NCBI GenBank assembly: GCA_900752545.1
Contig: CAADVS010000050.1
Location: 1 to 9,688, forward strand
Source: an uncultured Collinsella sp.
Lineage (GTDB): Bacteria; Actinomycetota; Coriobacteriia; Coriobacteriales; Coriobacteriaceae
Reading direction: 5' to 3'
DNA length: 9,688 nt
The notes beneath the pieces were generated by a model that worked only from the letters and a program-made list of their open reading frames with translations, did not search any database and had not been told where the DNA came from. Positions 1 to 6,248 of the stretch are shown here, piece by piece; positions within the stretch are counted from its first letter, which is position 1, and each line of letters starts with the position of its first letter. Position numbers and translations under genes: made by a program.

Positions 1-6
1 AGGAGG
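1..6 (+). promoter_or_regulatory. Shine-Dalgarno of arcA
   Basis: A perfect AGGAGG lies at the very edge of the window, with only two bases (CC) before the ATG at 9. This spacing is shorter than usual. The start is nevertheless fixed by the conserved arginine deiminase N-terminus (MTKGLHVPSEIGKLRKV). The promoter lies outside the window. Confidence 0.7.
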
Positions 7-8
7 CC

Positions 9-1250
9 ATGACGAAAGGTCTGCACGTGCCTTCCGAGATCGGCAAGCTCAGGAAGGTCTGCCTGCACCGTCCCGGCGACGAGCTCCTCAACCTGCCGCC
101 CGACGAGCTCGAGCGACTCCTGTTCGACGACGTCCCGTTCCTGGAGGTCGCGCAGCAGGAGCACGACACCTTCGCCCAGATCCTGAGGGACCAGGGCGTG
201 GAGGTCCTCTACCTCGAGAACCTCGTCGCCGAGGTGTTCGACCAGGTCCCCGGCGCCCGCGCCGAGTTCACCGACCAGTACATCGCCGAGGCCGGCATCC
301 GCGGCCAGCACATGCCGCAGATCGTCCGCGAGAAGCTGGACTCCATCGAGGACAACCTCGAGTTCGTCAAGAAGACCATGGCCGGCATGACCAAGTCCGA
401 GATCGACATGCCCCTCACGGCGTCCACGACCCTCGACTCCCTGGTCAACTCCGAGTCCGAGTCCGACCTGATCATCGACCCGATGCCCAACCTCTACTTC
501 ACCCGCGACCCGTTCGCGGTCGTCGGCGAGGGCGTCAACCTCAACCGCATGTACTCGGTCACCCGCAACCGCGAGACCCTGTACGGCAAGTACGTCTTCA
601 AGTACCACCCCGACTACAAGGACGTCTCGCTGTACTTCCGCCGCGACTGCCAGTTCCACACCGAGGGCGGCGACGTGCTGAACATCAACGAGAAGACCCT
701 CGCCGTCGGCATCTCCCAGCGCACCCAGGCCGCCGCGATCGACGTCATGGCCCAGAACATCTTCTGGAACTCCGACTCCAAGGTCGAGCGCATCCTGGCC
801 TTCGATATCCCGGTCTCGCGCGCCTTCATGCACCTCGACACGGTCTTCACCCAGATCGACGTCGATAAGTTCACGATCCACCCCGCCATCATGGGCACCC
901 TGCGCGTCTACGAGCTGACCGCCGGCAAGAACCCGGGCGACGTGAACATCCGCCTGATCGAGGACACCCTCGAGCACGTCCTGGAGGACGCCACCGGCGT
1001 CGACCAGGTCAAGCTGATCCCCTGCGGCGGCGGCGACCCGATCGCGGCCTCCCGCGAGCAGTGGAACGACGGCTCCAACACCCTGTGCGTCGAGCCCGGC
1101 AAGATCTGCGTCTACGCCCGCAACACCGTCACCAACGACGTGCTGTACAAGGAGGGCCTGGACCTTCTCGTCGTGCCCTCCGCCGAGCTCTCCCGCGGCC
1201 GCGGCGGCCCGCGCTGCATGAGCATGCCCTTCTGGCGCGAGGACCTCTAA
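9..1250 (+). CDS. arcA: Arginine deiminase
   Basis: This 413-residue cytosolic enzyme hydrolyses L-arginine to L-citrulline and ammonia, the first step of the arginine deiminase pathway. Its length is normal for the family. The active-site elements of the guanidino-modifying fold are all visible: TRDPF with Asp167, FHTEGGD with Glu219, the MHLD motif with His275 and Asp277, and the C-terminal GRGGPRCMSMPFWRE motif with nucleophile Cys403. Spacing agrees with the well-studied Pseudomonas enzyme (Asp166, Glu224, His278, Asp280, Cys406), so the enzyme should be active. The ATG follows AGGAGG closely and gives the expected N-terminus. Ornithine carbamoyltransferase follows 105 bases downstream on the same strand. 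Codon use is extreme: I find no A- or T-ending codon between about codons 37 and 265, a stronger bias than in any other gene here. It could reflect high expression or different ancestry. Confidence 0.97.
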   Translation: MTKGLHVPSEIGKLRKVCLHRPGDELLNLPPDELERLLFDDVPFLEVAQQEHDTFAQILRDQGVEVLYLENLVAEVFDQVPGARAEFTDQYIAEAGIRGQHMPQIVREKLDSIEDNLEFVKKTMAGMTKSEIDMPLTASTTLDSLVNSESESDLIIDPMPNLYFTRDPFAVVGEGVNLNRMYSVTRNRETLYGKYVFKYHPDYKDVSLYFRRDCQFHTEGGDVLNINEKTLAVGISQRTQAAAIDVMAQNIFWNSDSKVERILAFDIPVSRAFMHLDTVFTQIDVDKFTIHPAIMGTLRVYELTAGKNPGDVNIRLIEDTLEHVLEDATGVDQVKLIPCGGGDPIAASREQWNDGSNTLCVEPGKICVYARNTVTNDVLYKEGLDLLVVPSAELSRGRGGPRCMSMPFWREDL

Positions 1251-1262
1251 GTCTTTCCGTTT

Positions 1263-1310
1263 CCGGTGCGGTCCCCCTACAACCGCACCGGCTTCGCCCG
1301 TTAAACGGGC
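1263..1310 (+). other. Two tandem stem-loops between arcA and arcB
   Basis: A perfect 10-bp stem (CCGGTGCGGT at 1263-1272 with ACCGCACCGG at 1282-1291, 9-base loop) is followed by a smaller hairpin, GCCCG at 1296-1300 with CGGGC at 1306-1310. Neither is followed by a T-tract; the next bases are AACACTAATA. They therefore look more like transcript-processing, stabilising or partial attenuation structures than a simple intrinsic terminator. They could set the ratio of arcA to arcB mRNA. Confidence 0.6.
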
Positions 1311-1355
1311 AACACTAATACTTACGTAATTCATTTCTTCGAAAGGAATCGAACC

Positions 1356-2351
1356 ATGGGTGTTAACCTCTCCGGCCGTAGCTTCCTCAAGCTTCTCGAC
1401 CTCACCACCGAGGAGATCGAGTACCTGCTCAAGCTCTCCAAGAACTTCAAGGATATGAAGCGCGCTGGCGTTCCGCACCGCTATCTCGAGGGCAAGAATA
1501 TCGTTCTGCTCTTCCAGAAGACCTCCACTCGTACCCGCTGCGCCTTCGAGGTCGGCGGCATGGATCTGGGCATGGGCGTCACCTACCTCGATCCGGGTTC
1601 GTCGCAGATGGGCAAGAAGGAGTCCATCGAGGACACTGCCCGTGTTCTCGGCCGCATGTATGACGGCATCGAGTTCCGTGGCTTTGCCCAGGACGACGTC
1701 GAGGAGCTCGCTGCTAAGTCCGGCGTGCCCGTGTGGAACGGCCTGACCACTGAGTGGCATCCCACCCAGATGCTCGCCGATATCCTGACCGTCCAGGAGA
1801 ACTTCAACTACGACATCAAGGGCAAGACCCTCGTCTTCATGGGCGACTGCAAGAACAACGTCGCTCGTTCCCTCATGGTCGTCTGCTCCAAGCTCGGCAT
1901 GAACTTCGTGGCCTGCGGCCCCGAGGAGTGCATGCCCGCCGACGACGTCATCGAGGCCTGCAAGCCCATCGCCGAGGCCAACGGTTGCACCATCAAGCTG
2001 ACCACCGACGTCAAGGACGGCGTCACCGGTGCCGACGTTATCTACACCGACGTGTGGGTCTCCATGGGCGAGCCCGACGAGGTCTGGGCCGAGCGCATCG
2101 CTCAGCTCACCCCGTATCGTGTCACCTCCGAGGTCATGGCTATGGCCAACCCGGGTGCCATCTTCCTGCACTGCCTGCCCAGCTTCCACGACACCAACAC
2201 CACGATTGGCGCCGAGAAGTGCGAGCAGTTCGGCATCACCGAGCAGGAGGTCACCGACGAGGTCTTCGAGAGCCCCGCTTCCAAGGTCTTCGACGAGGCC
2301 GAGAACCGCATGCACACCATCAAGGCCGTCATGTACGCCACGCTCAAGTAA
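1356..2351 (+). CDS. arcB: Ornithine carbamoyltransferase, probably catabolic (ArcB type)
   Basis: This 331-residue transcarbamoylase interconverts citrulline plus phosphate with ornithine plus carbamoyl phosphate. Next to arginine deiminase it is expected to work in the catabolic direction, feeding carbamoyl phosphate to carbamate kinase. The N-terminal domain has the carbamoyl-phosphate motif STRTR (residues 57-61) and HPTQ (135-138). The ornithine-binding domain has the mobile DVWVSMGE loop (232-239) and the FLHCLP motif, with HCLP at 272-275. Its length matches the family. The ATG at 1356 follows AAAGGA at 1342-1347 with a suitable spacer. A terminator-like hairpin follows the stop. Whether it is catabolic or biosynthetic (argF) is inferred from the neighbours, not from a diagnostic residue. 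About 48 of its first 60 codons end in G or C, against 55 of 60 in arcA. Confidence 0.95.
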   Translation: MGVNLSGRSFLKLLDLTTEEIEYLLKLSKNFKDMKRAGVPHRYLEGKNIVLLFQKTSTRTRCAFEVGGMDLGMGVTYLDPGSSQMGKKESIEDTARVLGRMYDGIEFRGFAQDDVEELAAKSGVPVWNGLTTEWHPTQMLADILTVQENFNYDIKGKTLVFMGDCKNNVARSLMVVCSKLGMNFVACGPEECMPADDVIEACKPIAEANGCTIKLTTDVKDGVTGADVIYTDVWVSMGEPDEVWAERIAQLTPYRVTSEVMAMANPGAIFLHCLPSFHDTNTTIGAEKCEQFGITEQEVTDEVFESPASKVFDEAENRMHTIKAVMYATLK

Positions 2352-2366
2352 GTGCATCTAGCATCT

Positions 2367-2405
2367 CGCTCGGGGTGTATTGTTGAACACCCCGAGCGGC
2401 TTTAT
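2367..2405 (+). terminator. Terminator-like hairpin after arcB
   Basis: A perfect 12-bp stem, CGCTCGGGGTGT (2367-2378) with ACACCCCGAGCG (2387-2398), encloses an 8-base loop and is followed by GCTTTAT. The T-tract is short and interrupted, so termination may be partial and let some transcription reach the downstream carrier gene. Confidence 0.7.
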
Positions 2406-2414
2406 CTGGTAAAA

Positions 2415-2465
2415 ATCTCGCATCAAGCGGCAGGCACGGCACGGAAGAGCCGCTTCGGGCGAGAT
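2415..2465 (+). promoter_or_regulatory. Two-tier stem-loop in the leader of the arcD-like gene
   Basis: ATCTCGC (2415-2421) pairs with GCGAGAT (2459-2465). Inside it, AAGCGGC (2425-2431) pairs with GCCGCTT (2449-2455), leaving a symmetric 3x3 internal loop and a 17-base apical loop. The element lies between the arcB terminator and the ribosome-binding site at 2483-2489, so it would sit in the 5' untranslated RNA. It matches no riboswitch class that I recognise. A role in mRNA stability or translation control is inference. Confidence 0.5.
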
Positions 2466-2482
2466 CAGTAAATGATTTATGA

Positions 2483-2489
2483 AGGGGGG
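2483..2489 (+). promoter_or_regulatory. Ribosome-binding site that decides the arcD-like start
   Basis: The purine run AGGGGGG is 9 bases before ATG 2499. It lies inside any protein started at ATG 2472 and directly abuts ATG 2490. ATG 2499 is therefore the best-supported start. Confidence 0.65.
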
Positions 2490-2498
2490 ATGAGAACT

Positions 2499-3977
2499 AT
2501 GACTGAGACCGCTAAGAAAAAGCGCGGTATGCCTTCATCGTTCACCATTCTTCTTGCTCTGCTGGCAATTGTTGCAGTGATTACCGTTATCGTCTCCGGC
2601 ACGTCCGGCGGCGCGGTTACTGCCGCCCGTCTGAGCGATTTCTGCACCGCCCCGATTAAGGGCTTCGCTGACGCTCTGCCTGTCTGCCTCTTCGTTATGA
2701 TCCTGGGCGGCTTCCTCGGCATGATGACCGAGACCGGCGCTCTGGACAACGGCATCGCCGTTCTGGTGCAGAAGCTTAAGGGCAACGAGATTATGCTCAT
2801 TCCCGTGCTGATGCTCATCTTCTCCCTCGGTGGTACCACCTATGGTATGTGCGAGGAGACCGTTCCCTTCTACGCCCTGCTCGCCGCTACCATGATGGCC
2901 GCTGGCTTCGACCCCATGGTCGGTGCCGCTACCGTCCTGCTCGGCGCTGGCTGCGGCTGCCTGGGCTCCACGGTTAACCCGTTCGCCGTCGGCGCTGCCG
3001 TCGACGCTCTGACCGGCGTTGGCATTGAGGTCAACCAGTCCATCATCATCGGCCTCGGTGCCGTCCTGTGGATTGTTACCACTGCCATGTCCATCTTCTT
3101 CGTCATGAGCTATGCCAAGAAGGTCAAGGCTGACAAGGGTTCCACCATTCTTTCGATGCAGGAGCTCAAGGACGCCGAAGAGGCTCACGGCAAGGCTGCT
3201 TCCGAGGTCCACAAGGAGGTCAAGCTCACCGGTCGTCAGAAGGGTGTTCTGATCGCCTTCGCCTTCACCTTCGTCGTCATGATCGTCGGCTTCATTCCGC
3301 TGGCCGACCTCAACGAGGGCGTCGCCAACTTCTTCGACGCTGGCGCTGTCTACGACGCCGACGGTAACGCCGTCGTCCAGGGCTGGTCTGCCCTGATCAC
3401 CGGCCTGCCCATTGGCCAGTGGTACTTCGACGAGGCTTCCACCTGGTTCTTCCTCATGGCCGTCCTGATCGGTATCATCGGTGGCCTGTCCGAGAAGCAG
3501 ATCGTTAACACCTTCATCACCGGCGCTGCCGACATGATGTCCGTTGTTCTCGTTATCGCCCTCGCCCGTGGTATCTCCGTCCTCATGGCTAACACCGGCC
3601 TCGATGTCTTCGTCCTCGACGCTGCCGCCAATGCCCTGGCTGGCCTGTCCGGCGTGATCTTCGCTCCCATGAGCTTCCTGGTCTACTTCGGCCTGTCCTT
3701 CCTGATCCCCTCGACCTCCGGTATGGCCACCGTCTCCATGCCCATCATGGGACCGTTGGCTGTTAAGCTCGGCTTCTCGCCTGAGGTCATGGTCATGATC
3801 TTCTCCGCCGCCATCGGTGTCGTGAACCTTTTCACTCCGACCTCCGGCGCCATCATGGGCGGTCTCGCCCTGGCCAAGATCGAGTGGACGACCTGGCTCA
3901 AGTTTGCCCTTAAGCTCATCGTCGCGCTCTCCGTCGTCTGCGCCATCATCCTGACCGTCGCCTGCGTGTTGATCTAA
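2499..3977 (+). CDS. YfcC/DcuC-superfamily carrier, likely arginine/ornithine exchanger (ArcD-like)
   Basis: This 492-residue integral membrane protein has about twelve hydrophobic segments, the first at roughly residues 15-34 after a basic cytoplasmic N-terminus (KKKR), the last at 466-491. It belongs to the C4-dicarboxylate anaerobic carrier / YfcC family. Conserved blocks visible are GGTTYGMCEETVPFY (111-125), GSTVNPFA (156-163), PSTSGMATVSMPIMGPL (404-420) and FTPTSGAIMGG (445-455). The repeated glycine-rich, re-entrant-like segments in both halves suggest internal duplication. A charged loop at about 207-247 separates the halves. Members of this family act as arginine/ornithine antiporters in some streptococcal arginine deiminase operons. 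Position directly after arcA and arcB makes that the best guess, but substrate cannot be read from sequence and dicarboxylate or peptide substrates remain possible. A hairpin-rich gap follows. Confidence 0.88.
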   Translation: MTETAKKKRGMPSSFTILLALLAIVAVITVIVSGTSGGAVTAARLSDFCTAPIKGFADALPVCLFVMILGGFLGMMTETGALDNGIAVLVQKLKGNEIMLIPVLMLIFSLGGTTYGMCEETVPFYALLAATMMAAGFDPMVGAATVLLGAGCGCLGSTVNPFAVGAAVDALTGVGIEVNQSIIIGLGAVLWIVTTAMSIFFVMSYAKKVKADKGSTILSMQELKDAEEAHGKAASEVHKEVKLTGRQKGVLIAFAFTFVVMIVGFIPLADLNEGVANFFDAGAVYDADGNAVVQGWSALITGLPIGQWYFDEASTWFFLMAVLIGIIGGLSEKQIVNTFITGAADMMSVVLVIALARGISVLMANTGLDVFVLDAAANALAGLSGVIFAPMSFLVYFGLSFLIPSTSGMATVSMPIMGPLAVKLGFSPEVMVMIFSAAIGVVNLFTPTSGAIMGGLALAKIEWTTWLKFALKLIVALSVVCAIILTVACVLI

Positions 3978-4063
3978 GTACCCAACGGGTACCCCACGGA
4001 AACCTTGACGATCCTGTAGAGGATCACCTGGTCATCGTCTGTCCGGTGGGGTAAACCCACCGG
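3978..4063 (+). other. Set of competing stem-loops immediately after the arcD-like gene
   Basis: The first base after the stop begins a small GTACCC/GGGTAC hairpin (3978-3983 with 3987-3992). TACCCCAC (3990-3997) can pair over a distance with GTGGGGTA (4046-4053), enclosing a GATCC/GGATC hairpin (4010-4014 with 4021-4025). Alternatively CCGGTGGG (4043-4050) pairs perfectly with CCCACCGG (4056-4063) around GTAAA. The last two structures share bases and exclude each other. No T-tract follows either one. The role is unknown; mRNA 3' end protection or attenuation is possible. Confidence 0.5.
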
Positions 4064-4079
4064 TAGACTCCTACCTTTA

Positions 4080-4110
4080 GCCCCCTTCCGTTCCGTGCGC
4101 GGGAGGGGGC
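4080..4110 (+). terminator. GC-rich hairpin, possible terminator of the arc transcript
   Basis: GCCCCCTTCCG (4080-4090) pairs with CGGGAGGGGGC (4100-4110) as an 11-bp stem with one G-T pair and a 9-base loop. The following GCTCTC is T-poor, so intrinsic termination would be weak. Its position as the first very stable stem beyond the alternating hairpins makes it a candidate 3' end. Confidence 0.4.
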
Positions 4111-4118
4111 GCTCTCAT

Positions 4119-4145
4119 GTTGCGCGGTTCTACGAACCGCGCAAC
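4119..4145. repeat. Perfect 12-bp palindrome with 3-base loop
   Basis: GTTGCGCGGTTC (4119-4130) and GAACCGCGCAAC (4134-4145) are perfect inverted copies separated only by TAC. There is no T-tract on either side, so it is not an evident intrinsic terminator. It may be a protein-binding palindrome or a further RNA hairpin in the 3' region of the arc transcript. Confidence 0.6.
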
Positions 4146-4165
4146 CAGTCGACGCTGCGCGCCGC

Positions 4166-4251
4166 CCAGGACGACAATTTGTCATTCAAAAGGCAAGGCA
4201 TGACCAAAAGGTCTATGCCTTGCCTTTTTCATGCCAACTTGTACGTCCTGG
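4166..4251. terminator. Strong intrinsic terminator nested in a wider inverted repeat
   Basis: The core is a 14-bp stem, 4188-4201 with 4215-4228. GACC/GGTC (4202-4205 with 4210-4213) extends it around an AAAA loop, leaving one bulged T. TTTTT at 4225-4229 follows, and the A-run on the left makes it potentially bidirectional. An outer repeat flanks it: CCAGGACG plus ACAA at 4166-4177 is inverted at 4239-4251 with a single extra base. As a terminator it is convincing on the + strand. What it terminates is unclear, since the nearest upstream gene stops about 210 bases earlier. Read-through from the arc genes or a small RNA are both possible. Confidence 0.75.
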
Positions 4252-4334
4252 ACGTCGCTCGCTGACTTATGCTCAACCTGCGGCGCTGCCATTATTGATG
4301 CAAAGGGGCCAGGTTAGTTTGCGCCAAAAAGGGG

Positions 4335-4403
4335 AAGTTGCGGTGGAATAGTTCCTGTTTGGCCGTCTTGAGGGGTTAAACGGGAACTATTTCACCGCAA
4401 CTT
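4335..4403. repeat. Long inverted repeat with 26-bp arms (REP/MITE-like)
   Basis: The left arm (4335-4360, beginning AAGTTGCGGTG) and right arm (4378-4403, ending CACCGCAACTT) match over all 26 positions except two. Both differences would be G-U pairs in RNA, so the stem is uninterrupted. The loop is 17 bases (4361-4377). Short outer arms, CGCCA at 4322-4326 and TGGCG at 4409-4413, may extend the symmetry. No T-tract follows (ATCGATGG). The length and near-perfection suggest a dispersed palindromic element rather than a terminator. This is inference until copy number is counted. Confidence 0.6.
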
Positions 4404-4465
4404 ATCGATGGCGTGTTTGGTTGGTGCCAGTTGATTGCTTGGGCGTTGGGGAGGGTCTGCTCCGT

Positions 4466-4471
4466 TATAAT
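4466..4471 (+). promoter_or_regulatory. -10 box of the DUF1846 gene
   Basis: A perfect TATAAT lies 39 bases before the ATG at 4511. The best -35 at 17-base spacing (4443-4448, GCGTTG) is poor. Transcription would start near 4478, leaving a leader of about 30 bases. Confidence 0.55.
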
Positions 4472-4510
4472 CGCCTAGAACATTAAATGGAAACGGGACG
4501 GGAGCCATAC

Positions 4511-5992
4511 ATGCGCCAGGGTTTCGACAACGCGAAATATATCGAGCTGCAGGCCGCTCATATTAAGGAGCGCATCTCGCAGTTTGGCGGCAAACTCTAT
4601 TTGGAGTTTGGCGGCAAGCTGTTTGACGACTATCACGCGAGTCGCGTGCTGCCGGGTTTTGAACCGGACAGCAAGTTCCGCATGCTCAAGAGCATTGCCG
4701 ATGACGTTGAGGTTATCATCGCGATCAACGCGAACCACATCGAAAAAAACAAGGCTCGTGGTGACCTCGGTATTACCTATGACGAGGATGTGCTGCGCCT
4801 GGTTGACCTGTTCCGCGGCAACGGCTTTGCCGTCGCGGCTGTGGTCATCACCCAGTACGCCGGCCAGCCTGCTGCCGATGTGTTCCGCAACCGCCTGAAC
4901 GCGCTCGGTATTCCCGCCAAGCTGCACTATCCCATCGAGGGGTATCCGCACGATGTCGATCTGATCGTGTCCGACGATGGCTACGGCAAGAACGAGTTTG
5001 TCGAGACCACCCGACCGCTCGTCGTGGTCACTGCCCCCGGTCCTGGCTCGGGCAAGCTTGCCACCTGCCTGTCTCAGCTCTATCACGAGCACAAGCATGG
5101 CACGGCCGCCGGCTATGCCAAGTTTGAGACCTTCCCGGTCTGGAATCTTCCTCTGACGCATCCGGTCAATATTGCCTACGAGGCCGCCACGGCTGACCTC
5201 GACGACGCCAATATCATCGATTCGTTCCACCTTGAGGCCTACAACAAGACCACAGTCAACTACAACCGCGACGTCGAGGCCTTCCCGGTGGTCCGTGCTC
5301 TGATGGAAAAGATCCTGGGCAAGAGCCCCTACCAGAGTCCTACGGACATGGGCGTCAATATGGTCGGCTTTGCCATCACCGATGACGATGCCTGCCGCGA
5401 CGCTTCCAAGATGGAGATCGTCCGCCGCTACTTTACCGCGGTCGAAAATGTGCGCCGTACCGGCGTGGGCGATGAGCAAGTCGACCGTCTCAAGATTATT
5501 ATGAAGAAAGCCGGCATCGATAAGAACTACTCACCGGCGCGCTCGGCGGCCCTCACCAGGGAGCAGCTGACGGGTGGTCCCGTGGGGGCCATGGTCATGC
5601 CCGATGGCTCCGTGGTGACCGGTAAGACCTCCACGCGCCTGGGCGCCGCAAGTTCGCTCATTATGAACGCCCTCAAGCACGTCTCGGGCGTCGACCTTGA
5701 GCTCGAGGTTATCAGCGATGAGGCGATCGAGCCCATCAGCAAGCTCAAGACGCATTTCCTGGGCAGCAAAAACCCGCGCCTCCACACCGACGAGACGCTT
5801 ATGGCGCTGTCGATCACCTCGGCCACGAGTGAGACGGCCGCTCGCGTCCTTTCGGGCCTGGAGCAGCTGCGCGGTTGCGATGCCTTTTTTAGCGTGATTA
5901 TCTCGCCGACGGACGAGACGGTACTGCGCAAACTGGGTATCAACGTGTGCTGCGAGCCCAAGTTTGAGCGCCGCGGTTTCTTCCACCGCTAA
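4511..5992 (+). CDS. DUF1846 (UPF0371) family protein
   Basis: This predicted soluble protein has 493 residues, the usual length for the DUF1846/UPF0371 family, and I recognise it across its whole length. Characteristic stretches are the N-terminal YLEFGGKLFDDYHASRVLPGF (residues 30-50), the glycine-rich TAPGPGSGKLAT (174-185, Lys182), and TDMGVNMVGFAITDD in the middle. The GPGSGK segment resembles a phosphate-binding loop and suggests nucleotide or phosphate binding, but the molecular function of the family is not known to me. Start choice: GGAG at 4501-4504 lies 6 bases before ATG 4511. An in-frame ATG at 4487 has no good ribosome-binding site. It has its own TATAAT box and intrinsic terminator, so it is probably a single-gene unit, unrelated to the flanking arginine genes. 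Confidence 0.92.
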   Translation: MRQGFDNAKYIELQAAHIKERISQFGGKLYLEFGGKLFDDYHASRVLPGFEPDSKFRMLKSIADDVEVIIAINANHIEKNKARGDLGITYDEDVLRLVDLFRGNGFAVAAVVITQYAGQPAADVFRNRLNALGIPAKLHYPIEGYPHDVDLIVSDDGYGKNEFVETTRPLVVVTAPGPGSGKLATCLSQLYHEHKHGTAAGYAKFETFPVWNLPLTHPVNIAYEAATADLDDANIIDSFHLEAYNKTTVNYNRDVEAFPVVRALMEKILGKSPYQSPTDMGVNMVGFAITDDDACRDASKMEIVRRYFTAVENVRRTGVGDEQVDRLKIIMKKAGIDKNYSPARSAALTREQLTGGPVGAMVMPDGSVVTGKTSTRLGAASSLIMNALKHVSGVDLELEVISDEAIEPISKLKTHFLGSKNPRLHTDETLMALSITSATSETAARVLSGLEQLRGCDAFFSVIISPTDETVLRKLGINVCCEPKFERRGFFHR

Positions 5993-6026
5993 GTTTGAAG
6001 CACCGCGGTAATTGCATTGCATTTTG

Positions 6027-6059
6027 GCCGTATCGGGTTAGCGCCCGGTACGGCTTTTT
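6027..6059 (+). terminator. Intrinsic terminator of the DUF1846 gene
   Basis: GCCGTATCGGG (6027-6037) pairs with CCCGGTACGGC (6044-6054), giving 11 bp with one G-T pair and a 6-base loop, followed directly by TTTTT at 6055-6059. It lies 34 bases after the stop codon. Confidence 0.92.
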
Positions 6060-6125
6060 GATCAATAAAGCGCCTATTTCGGCGAAAAATAGCTGTTTAC
6101 CTGCCTAGAAACAATTTGAGCGGTA

Positions 6126-6131
6126 TACAAT
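6126..6131 (+). promoter_or_regulatory. Possible -10 box for the winged-helix gene
   Basis: TACAAT, in the context GGTATACAATAA, lies about 118 bases before the chosen ATG. I see no convincing -35 at 16-18 bases. The resulting leader contains a small CATCC/GGATG hairpin (6146-6150 with 6157-6161). The call rests only on the -10 match and on the terminator upstream, which requires a promoter somewhere in this gap. Confidence 0.35.
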
Positions 6132-6248
6132 AACCATAACTGTTTCATCCTTAGCGGGATGCCGCATGATGGATATTACCTGCCATCGTGAGGTGTGTCG
6201 GTCGCGCACGGCGCGTTAGATGCTCGTGCTCGGTTTGAGGAGGCTGCT

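Noticed and set aside
2472..2498. Upstream start codons ATG 2472 and ATG 2490 for the carrier
   Set aside because: The only strong ribosome-binding site (2483-2489) is properly spaced for ATG 2499 alone.
2535..3212. 225-codon minus-strand frame opposite the carrier gene
   Set aside because: Its hydrophilic, His/Gly-rich translation is the antisense of transmembrane codons; no independent evidence supports a gene.
4005..4033. TTGACG as a -35 box for a small RNA in the gap after the carrier
   Set aside because: No acceptable -10 occurs at 16-18 bases downstream (CTGGTC at 4028-4033).
4179..4207. TTGTCA as a -35 box overlapping the terminator hairpin
   Set aside because: The -10 position (GACCAA) does not match, and the segment is explained by the stem-loop.
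4475..5479. 334-codon minus-strand frame opposite the DUF1846 gene
   Set aside because: It is fully antisense to a recognised full-length protein and has no ribosome-binding site or recognisable domain.
6195..6248. GTG 6195 as the start of the winged-helix protein, and a 21-codon frame from ATG 6220
   Set aside because: GAGGAGG at 6237-6243 clearly serves ATG 6249. The short frame overlaps the gene start and has no ribosome-binding site.
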